Positions 58,173 to 64,000 of a stretch of DNA of 64,000 nt are shown here, piece by piece; positions within the stretch are counted from its first letter, which is position 1, and each line of letters starts with the position of its first letter. Where the stretch lies: the NCBI GenBank assembly GCA_049658145.1, contig JBASOJ010000100.1, forward strand, positions 48,648 to 112,647. The letters run 5' to 3'. The notes below the pieces were generated by a model. That model was not told the DNA's origin, ran no database searches, and saw nothing but the letters and a program-made list of their open reading frames with translations. The DNA is from UBA6100 sp049658145. GTDB taxonomy: Bacteria; Actinomycetota; Coriobacteriia; Anaerosomatales; Anaerosomataceae. A program made the translations under genes and the position numbers.

Positions 58173-60175
58173 GCGAGAACGCGAACAACAACACGCAAGG
58201 CGCCGCGACCCCCGGGCGCGGTCCGGGCCGAGGGGGTCCGATGATGGGCCCCGGCGGCCATGGTGGCCTCATGACAGCCGGGGCGAAGACGAAGGACTTC
58301 AAGGGCTCGCTGAAGCGCCTCGGCACCTACCTCAAGCCGCACGCCGCGAAGCTCGCGATCGTGCTCCTGCTCGCCACAGCAAGCGTGGCGTGCAGCGTAG
58401 CGGGACCGCGGATACTTGGCATGGCCACGAACGTGCTGTTCGAAGGCGTGATCGGCAAGGCCATGGCCGAGCAGCTGCCGCCGGGCACCACGCAGGACCA
58501 GGCGGTCGAGATGCTGCGCGCCGCGGGGCAGGACCAGATCGCCGACATGATCTCGGGCATGACGGTCACCATCGGCCAGGGCGTGAACTTCGACCTCGTA
58601 GCGAGATGGTTGTTGCTCCTTGTGGGCGTCTACGTGCTCGCGGCACTCTTCAGCTGGGCACAGGGCTACATCATGGCCGGGGTCACGCAGCGAACCATCT
58701 ACGGGCTGCGCAAAGAAGTGGACGAAAAGCTGGCGCGGCTGCCGCTCAAGTATTTCGACGACAACGCGCGCGGCGACACGCTCTCGCGCGTCACGAACGA
58801 CATCGACAACATCTCCCAGACGCTCCAGCAGCAGGCGGCGCAGATCGTGACCTCGGTGCTGACCATCATCGGTGTGCTCGGCATGATGCTGTGGATCTCG
58901 CCGCTGCTCGCGGGCCTCGCGCTCCTCGTGATCCCGCTCTCGGTGGTGGTCACGATGTTCATCGCCAAGCGCTCTCAGAAGCAGTTCGCGGCGCAGTGGG
59001 AGCGCACCGGCACGCTGAACGGGCATGTTGAGGAGATGTTCTCCGGGCACAGCGTGGTGAAGGTCTTCGGCCGTCAGGCCAAGGCCGTGGAGGTCTTCGA
59101 CCGCGAGAACGAGGGCCTGTACCAGGCGTCGTTCCGGGCGCAGTTCATCTCCAGCACGATCCAGCCGTCGCTCCACTTCCTCAACAACCTCAACTACGTG
59201 GGCGTGGCCGTGATCGGTGGCCTCAAGGTCGCAAGCGGCACGCTCAGCCTCGGCGATGTGCAGGCGTTCATCCAGTACTCGCGTCAGTTCACCCAGCCCA
59301 TCGTGCAGACCGCGTCGGCGGCGAACGTGCTGCAGTCGGCGGTAGCCTCGGCCGAGCGCGTGTTCGAGCTGCTCGACGCGCCCGAGGAGATCGCCGGGAC
59401 CACGACGCCGGTCCACCTGACCGAGCCAGAGGGTCACGTGGAGTTCAAGCACGTGAAGTTCAGCTACTCGGCGGACAAGCCGCTCATCGAGGACCTGAGC
59501 CTGGAGGCGCTTCCCGGCCAGACCGTCGCTATCGTCGGCCCCACCGGCGCCGGCAAGACCACGCTCGTGAACCTGCTCATGCGCTTCTACGAGCTCGACG
59601 GCGGCGCGATCCTGATCGACGGCGTGGACACGCGCGACATGATCCGCGACGAGCTCCGGCATACCTTCGGGATGGTGCTGCAAGACACGTGGCTGTTCAA
59701 AGGCACGATTCGCGAGAACCTCGCCTACGGTCGCGAAGACGCGACCGACGAAGAGATCATGACGGCCGCGCGCGCGGCGCACGTGGACCACTTCGTGCGT
59801 ACGCTCCCCGAGGGCTACGACACCGAACTCAATGACGACAGCTCGAACATCTCACAGGGAGAACGGCAGCTGCTCACGATCGCGCGCGCGTTCGTGGCCG
59901 ACCCGCCGATCCTCATCCTCGACGAGGCGACGAGCTCGGTCGATACGCGCACCGAGTCGCTGATCCAGGCGGCGATGACGCAGCTCATGCAGGGCCGCAC
60001 GAGCTTCGTGATCGCGCATCGTCTCTCGACCATCCGCGACGCAGGTCTCATCCTGGTGATGAACGAAGGCGCGATCGTCGAGCAGGGCACGCACGAGAAG
60101 CTCATGGCGGCGGGCGGCTTCTACGCCGACCTGTACAACAGCCAGTTCTCGGAGGCGTTCGACGAGGCCGTTTAG
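58169..60175 (+). CDS. Heterodimeric ABC exporter subunit with canonical Walker B
   Basis: A 668-residue half-transporter with a Gly/Pro-rich N-terminal extension (about 45 residues), six helices with a larger loop near residues 95-140, and an ATPase: Walker A GPTGAGKTT, signature ISQGERQL and Walker B ILILDEATSSVD with catalytic Glu. It complements the degenerate partner, giving one hydrolytic site. ATG overlaps the partner stop by four bases. Confidence 0.93.
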   Translation: MSENANNNTQGAATPGRGPGRGGPMMGPGGHGGLMTAGAKTKDFKGSLKRLGTYLKPHAAKLAIVLLLATASVACSVAGPRILGMATNVLFEGVIGKAMAEQLPPGTTQDQAVEMLRAAGQDQIADMISGMTVTIGQGVNFDLVARWLLLLVGVYVLAALFSWAQGYIMAGVTQRTIYGLRKEVDEKLARLPLKYFDDNARGDTLSRVTNDIDNISQTLQQQAAQIVTSVLTIIGVLGMMLWISPLLAGLALLVIPLSVVVTMFIAKRSQKQFAAQWERTGTLNGHVEEMFSGHSVVKVFGRQAKAVEVFDRENEGLYQASFRAQFISSTIQPSLHFLNNLNYVGVAVIGGLKVASGTLSLGDVQAFIQYSRQFTQPIVQTASAANVLQSAVASAERVFELLDAPEEIAGTTTPVHLTEPEGHVEFKHVKFSYSADKPLIEDLSLEALPGQTVAIVGPTGAGKTTLVNLLMRFYELDGGAILIDGVDTRDMIRDELRHTFGMVLQDTWLFKGTIRENLAYGREDATDEEIMTAARAAHVDHFVRTLPEGYDTELNDDSSNISQGERQLLTIARAFVADPPILILDEATSSVDTRTESLIQAAMTQLMQGRTSFVIAHRLSTIRDAGLILVMNEGAIVEQGTHEKLMAAGGFYADLYNSQFSEAFDEAV

Positions 60176-60196
60176 ACCGCTTCACGCGCACGCCGC

Positions 60197-60234
60197 GAGA
60201 CGCCGCACTCCACAACTTGGGGGTGCGGCGTCTC
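60197..60234 (+). terminator. Terminator of the marR-exporter operon
   Basis: GAGACGCCGCAC (60197-60208) pairs perfectly with GTGCGGCGTCTC (60223-60234) over a 14-base loop; flanking CCGC and GCGG extend it past a small bulge. It follows the exporter stop by about 20 bases. Confidence 0.85.
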
Positions 60235-60327
60235 TCGCGGTGTGGCCTCCGCGGGTGAGAGGTACTAGCATGGGTACCCACACCTCGGTCGGCGGGGGAG
60301 ACCCGCCTCGGCTTTCAGGAGCTACGC

Positions 60328-60978
60328 ATGCGCGTCGTCATCGGAGGGTACGGACGCGTCGGGCGGTACCTCGCATCGATGCTCGAGGAGCGCGGCCACT
60401 CGGTCGCTGTCATCGACCGGAGCGAGAAGTCGTTCTCCGTCGCGGGGGCCGACATCCGCGGGCGACGCATCGCGGGCGAGGTCTTCGACCGCGACACGCT
60501 GGTGAAGGCGGGCATCGAGAAGGCCGACGCCTATGCCGCGGTCACGAGCGGCGACAACTCCAACATCGTGAGCGCACGCATCGCGCGCGAGCGCTTCAAC
60601 GTACCGTGCGTGGTGGCGCGCATCTACGACCCCCGGCGCGCGGTGATCTACAAGCGCTTCGGCATCCCCACGATCTCAAGCGTGAACTGGTCGAGCAACA
60701 TGCTGCTCGCGAGCATCCTCGAGCCGGACCTCAAGACAGTGGCGACCTTCGGCGGCGGCGAAGTCGTGGTCATCACTGCCGAGGCCACCACGCAGCTCGC
60801 CGGTCGCACCATCAACGACGTGGCCTACCCCGGCAAGTTCCACGTGACCACCCTCGTCCGCGACGGCGTGGCCATGCTGCCCGAGCCGAGGACCGAGCTT
60901 CACAAGGGCGACCGGCTGAAGATCACCGTGACCCGCGATGCGCTCCCGGAGCTCAAGAAGCTCCTGGGGCTGGAATAG
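60328..60978 (+). CDS. TrkA-type potassium regulator, first copy
   Basis: A 216-residue protein with a Rossmann NAD-binding RCK_N domain (VVIGGYGRVGRYLASMLEERGHSVAVIDR) and a C-terminal RCK_C/TrkA_C domain (TINDVAYPGKFHVTTLVRDG, LHKGDRLKITV). It resembles actinobacterial CeoB. TrkA proteins gate potassium transporters with nucleotides. It is followed by a second TrkA 10 bases on. Confidence 0.92.
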   Translation: MRVVIGGYGRVGRYLASMLEERGHSVAVIDRSEKSFSVAGADIRGRRIAGEVFDRDTLVKAGIEKADAYAAVTSGDNSNIVSARIARERFNVPCVVARIYDPRRAVIYKRFGIPTISSVNWSSNMLLASILEPDLKTVATFGGGEVVVITAEATTQLAGRTINDVAYPGKFHVTTLVRDGVAMLPEPRTELHKGDRLKITVTRDALPELKKLLGLE

Positions 60979-60988
60979 GAGGCCGAAG

Positions 60989-61702
60989 ATGAGGGTCGTC
61001 ATCGTCGGCGGCGGCAAGACCGGAGAGTATCTCGCCGAGCGGCTGCACAAGAAGCACGCGGTCACGCTGATCGAACAGCGCGCCGAGCGGGTCGAGTACC
61101 TACGCGCGGCGCTGCCCGAAGTGGAGACACTCGCCGGCGACGCGTGCGAGCCCTCGGTGCTCGAGAGCGCGGGGACCGGCGAGGCCGACATGGTCATCGC
61201 GGTCACGGGAGACGACGAGGACAACCTCGTGGTGGCCATGCTCACCAAGGTGCTCGAAGGCGGCACGGTCTACGCGCGCGTGAACCATCCCCGCAACGAG
61301 TGGCTCTTCGACAAGGCGTGGGGCGTAGACGTTGCCGTCTCATCCCCCGCGATGCTCTACGGCCTCATCGGCCGCGACCTGGTCTTCGGCGACGTGATCC
61401 CGCTCCTCGACCTGCGCGCCGACGACGTCGCCGTGGACGAGGTGCGCCTGCCCGCCGACGCGACAGCGGTGGGACGGACGCTTGCCCAGGTCGCGCTGCC
61501 CGCGAACATCACCGTGATGGCGGTGCTTGCCGCGGAGGGTGGCGTGCGCGCCGCGCGCGGCGAGACGGTACTCGAAGCCGGCGACCAGCTGCTGTTGCTC
61601 GCACAGGGGACGCTCGATGGGGCCGCCCTGCTGAGCGCGCTCGGGATCACGTCACGCGAAGAAGCGGACGAGGAGCCGGCCGAAGGCGCGCACCACAGCT
61701 GA
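60989..61702 (+). CDS. TrkA-type potassium regulator, second copy
   Basis: A 237-residue paralogue (CeoC-like): MRVVIVGGGKTGEYLAERL, NAD-binding, and VRLPADATAVGRTLAQVALP with LLLLAQG from the TrkA_C domain. The ATG at 60989 has TAGGAGG upstream. The pair is convergent with an APC permease, the same arrangement as ceoB-ceoC with Rv2690c in mycobacteria. Confidence 0.92.
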   Translation: MRVVIVGGGKTGEYLAERLHKKHAVTLIEQRAERVEYLRAALPEVETLAGDACEPSVLESAGTGEADMVIAVTGDDEDNLVVAMLTKVLEGGTVYARVNHPRNEWLFDKAWGVDVAVSSPAMLYGLIGRDLVFGDVIPLLDLRADDVAVDEVRLPADATAVGRTLAQVALPANITVMAVLAAEGGVRAARGETVLEAGDQLLLLAQGTLDGAALLSALGITSREEADEEPAEGAHHS

Positions 61703-61711
61703 CCCGGCGCG

Positions 61712-63601
61712 CTACCCCTCCGCCTTCGGCAGCGGGCAACTCGCCCCGCCCGGCGTGCACGGTTCGTCGATGTGGTACGGCACATCGGTCATGATCACGC
61801 CCGGCTCACCGAAGAGCTGCTGCTTCAGGATGAACGATGTCTGGTCGTGCAGCAGCGCGTCGCCGACGTTCTCGGGCGCGTACTCGGGCAGGATCACCGT
61901 GACCACGTGATCGTTCGTGGGCCTTGGCACGGCGCGGATGAAGTCGAGGATCGGCGCGATGATCTCGCGGTACGGCGACTCGACCACGGTGAGCCGCACG
62001 CCGAAGCCGGCCTTGTCCCAGCGACGCTCGAAGGCGCCGGCGTTCCCCGTGATGTCGATGTACACCGCCTCGAGCTTGTCGGCCTCGAGCGATTTCGCGT
62101 AGCGCAGGGCGCGAATGAGCCTGCGGTCGATGTCCTTCACGAGCACGATCACATGGTTGTGCATCCGGTTGTACGACTGCCAGTCGAGGTCGGCGAACTC
62201 CTCGGGCCGGATCGCCAGTTCGCGGCGCACGCGATCGTACTGACGCCGCACCCACAGGAAGTACGCCACGATGAGCGGGATGAGGATGAGCACGATCCAC
62301 GCGCCGTGCGCGAACTTGGCGATCGCGATCACAGCGGTCACAAGGCCGGTGGTGATCGCGCCTGCGGCGTTGATCACCATCGAGCGCTGCCAGCCCTCCT
62401 CGCGCAGCCGCAGGTGGTGAACCACCATGCCGGCCTGCGAGAGCGTGAAGGAGCTGAACACGCCCACCGCATAGAGCGGGATGAGGCGCGTGGTGACGCC
62501 GCCGAAGACGACAAGCAGCGCGATCGCCGCGACCGTGAGCAGGATGATGCCGTTGCTGTAGACGAGCCGGTGACCACGGTCCCGCAGCTGGTGCGGCAGG
62601 AAGTCGTCGCTCGCCACGAACGACGACAGCCTCGGAAAGTCAGCGTAGGCGGTGTTGGCCGCGAGCACGAGGATCGCAGCCACGCTCGCGGAGATCACGT
62701 AATAGAGCCACCCCGTGCCGAACATCTCGCGCGAGAGCTGGCTGATGACCGTCTCGGTCTCGGACGGCTGCACACCGGCGAGCGTGGACAGCAGCGCCAC
62801 CCCGACGAAGAGGAACAGCAGGATTCCGGCCATCCACGTGAGCGTCTTGGATGCGTTCTTGTCCTCGGGCACCTTGAAGGCCTGGACCCCGTTGGCGATC
62901 GCCTCCACGCCGGTCATGGCGGTGCAACCCGAAGCGAACGCTTTGAGCACCAGGAAGAGTCCGAGCGACTGCACCGCCTCGATCGGCTCGTGGGGCACGG
63001 GAACGCTGAAGCCGTTGCCGGTCGCGAAGCGCACGAGCCCCGCTACCACCATGAAGCCGATCAGTAGGATGAAGATGAACGTGGGGCCCGCGAAGATCGC
63101 GCCGGACTCCTTCACGCCGCGCAGGTTCGCGATCGCGAGCAGTACCACGAAGACGATCGCTATCGGCACGGTGTACTTCAGGAGCTGCGGTTGCGCCGAA
63201 GTGATGGCGGCCACCGCCGCTGAGATCGACACGGCCACCGTGAGGATGTAGTCCACCAAGAGCGACGCGCCCGCCACCAGGCCAGGTATCGTGCCGAGGT
63301 TCTCCTTAGCCACGATGTACGAGCCGCCGCCGCCCGGATACTCGCGAATCGTCTGCCGGTAGGACAGCACCACCACGATCAGCAGCACGCCGATGGCGAT
63401 GGCGATCGGCAGGGTGAGGCTGAGCGCGGCCGTGCCGGCGAGCGCCAGCATGAGCATGATCTCGCCGGGTGCGTAGGCCACCGACGAGAGGGCGTCACTC
63501 GAGAACACCGCGAGCGCGACAGGATTGCTCAGGCGCTGGTGCATCGCCTCGCGGTTGTGCAGCGGATCGCCGAGCAGGAGGGTCTTGAGGTTGCGTGCCA
63601 T
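61712..63601 (-). CDS. APC superfamily permease, probably KimA-like potassium transporter
   Basis: A 629-residue membrane protein: 12 helices, beginning with RLSNPVALAVFSSDALSSVAYAPGEIMLML and EYPGGGGSYIVAKENLGTIPGLVAGASLLVDYILT, then a cytoplasmic tail of about 160 residues (YNRMHNHVIVLVKDIDRRLIRALRYAKSLEADKLEAVYIDI). These resemble the KimA/Rv2690c branch of APC proteins. KimA is a high-affinity potassium importer. AAGGAG precedes the ATG. An amino-acid permease is the alternative reading. Confidence 0.85.
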   Translation of the reverse strand: MARNLKTLLLGDPLHNREAMHQRLSNPVALAVFSSDALSSVAYAPGEIMLMLALAGTAALSLTLPIAIAIGVLLIVVVLSYRQTIREYPGGGGSYIVAKENLGTIPGLVAGASLLVDYILTVAVSISAAVAAITSAQPQLLKYTVPIAIVFVVLLAIANLRGVKESGAIFAGPTFIFILLIGFMVVAGLVRFATGNGFSVPVPHEPIEAVQSLGLFLVLKAFASGCTAMTGVEAIANGVQAFKVPEDKNASKTLTWMAGILLFLFVGVALLSTLAGVQPSETETVISQLSREMFGTGWLYYVISASVAAILVLAANTAYADFPRLSSFVASDDFLPHQLRDRGHRLVYSNGIILLTVAAIALLVVFGGVTTRLIPLYAVGVFSSFTLSQAGMVVHHLRLREEGWQRSMVINAAGAITTGLVTAVIAIAKFAHGAWIVLILIPLIVAYFLWVRRQYDRVRRELAIRPEEFADLDWQSYNRMHNHVIVLVKDIDRRLIRALRYAKSLEADKLEAVYIDITGNAGAFERRWDKAGFGVRLTVVESPYREIIAPILDFIRAVPRPTNDHVVTVILPEYAPENVGDALLHDQTSFILKQQLFGEPGVIMTDVPYHIDEPCTPGGASCPLPKAEG

Positions 63602-63664
63602 CGGACTCCTTGTGCGTGACATGTCGGGCCGTCGGCCCCAGGGTACTCCAAGCCAGCGCGCGGC

Positions 63665-64000
63665 TCACAACGGGTGGCGATGCAGCTCCGCCCTGCGCGC
63701 ACGCCACTCGGGCACGTAGCGGGCGACCTCGGCGTAGAAGGCGGCGTTGTGCCCGCGAACCCGCAGGTGCGCAAGCTCGTGGAAGATGACGTAGTCGAGC
63801 TGCTCGAGCGTCGCCCGCACGAGCGCGGCGTTGAGCGTGACGTACCCCGAAGGGGTGAGGCTCCCCCATCTCGAGCGCATGGCCCGGACACGAAGCTGCG
63901 GCTTGCGCTCTCCGGGACCCGCGAACATCGCCCAGCACGCGTCGAGCCGCTCGGCGAACAGCGCTCGCGCCTTCGCGAGCTCCTCGGCGGTGAGTGGGCC
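63665..64000 (-). CDS. YgjP/DUF45-type metallopeptidase, 5' end cut by window
   Basis: The visible 111 residues contain FHELAHLRVRGHNAAFYAEVARYVPEW, where HELAH and a downstream His form a zinc site, and VRAMRSRWGSLTPSGYVTLNAALV upstream. This is the YgjP/SprT-like (WLM-related) metallopeptidase group. The frame is open to base 64000 (LTAEELAKARALFAERL), so the start lies outside. It is 63 bases from the APC permease start and on the same strand. Confidence 0.85.
   Translation of the reverse strand, partial: GPLTAEELAKARALFAERLDACWAMFAGPGERKPQLRVRAMRSRWGSLTPSGYVTLNAALVRATLEQLDYVIFHELAHLRVRGHNAAFYAEVARYVPEWRARRAELHRHPL

Noticed and set aside
57914..59791. A 625-residue minus-strand frame across the ABC exporter genes
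   Set aside because: It is antisense to two clear ABC exporter genes and has repetitive His/Asp/Glu composition without motifs.

Overview
The window is visibly G+C-rich, with dense short-spaced operons and frequent GTG/TTG starts. Gene content points to a probably anaerobic actinobacterium: aldehyde ferredoxin oxidoreductase with dedicated MoaD/ThiF-like genes, two DUF362 ferredoxin-type proteins, a NapH-like ferredoxin membrane protein, a thioredoxin reductase without the usual NADPH motif, dodecin, and a ceoB-ceoC/Rv2690c-like potassium locus. A lineage near Coriobacteriia/Anaerosomatales fits, but that is inference; no rRNA gene is present to settle it.

Layout. 1-7.8 kb: housekeeping genes (iron-sulfur flavoprotein, tatD, metG, AbrB/zinc ribbon, rsmI) and a minus-strand group with a membrane protein, DUF362 protein, ROK kinase and an inactive-looking ImmA-type protein. 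7.9-11.3 kb: two co-transcribed proteins sharing an N-terminal domain, one with HEAT-like repeats and one with a degenerate HD-GYP domain. 11.3-15.5 kb: two exported proteins, a two-component system, a J-domain protein and a TetR regulator. 15.5-18.7 kb: flavodoxin under a TetR operator, then an ABC-2 exporter. 18.8-25.6 kb: envelope functions, including an ECF sigma factor fused to its own zinc anti-sigma segment and a class D sortase beside an LPxTA-anchored DUF3494 protein. 25.6-27.6 kb: tRNA-Phe and a small islet carrying a Fic protein, bounded by a copy of the tRNA 3' end. 27.6-32.7 kb: receiver protein, amidohydrolase, PadR cluster, ABC ATPase, DUF362 protein. 32.8-37.7 kb: thioredoxin-reductase-like flavoprotein and a pseudouridine-salvage operon. 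37.8-43.4 kb: decayed flavodoxin, TipA-type regulator with a textbook MerR promoter, truncated fluoride channel, cold-shock protein, NapH-like protein, acylphosphatase and RlmKL. 43.6-45.9 kb: haem-motif sensor and tandem-rhodanese lipoprotein. 46-49.1 kb: tungsten/molybdenum AOR cluster. 49.4-55.8 kb: RhlE helicase and assorted single genes. 55.8-60.2 kb: MarR plus heterodimeric ABC exporter. 60.3-63.6 kb: two TrkA-type proteins and an APC permease. The right edge cuts a YgjP-type metallopeptidase.

Four genes look broken (short-chain dehydrogenase, flavodoxin, nitroreductase, FluC/CrcB); three of these are flavin or nicotinamide oxidoreductases. No CRISPR array, rRNA, transposase or integrase was seen.
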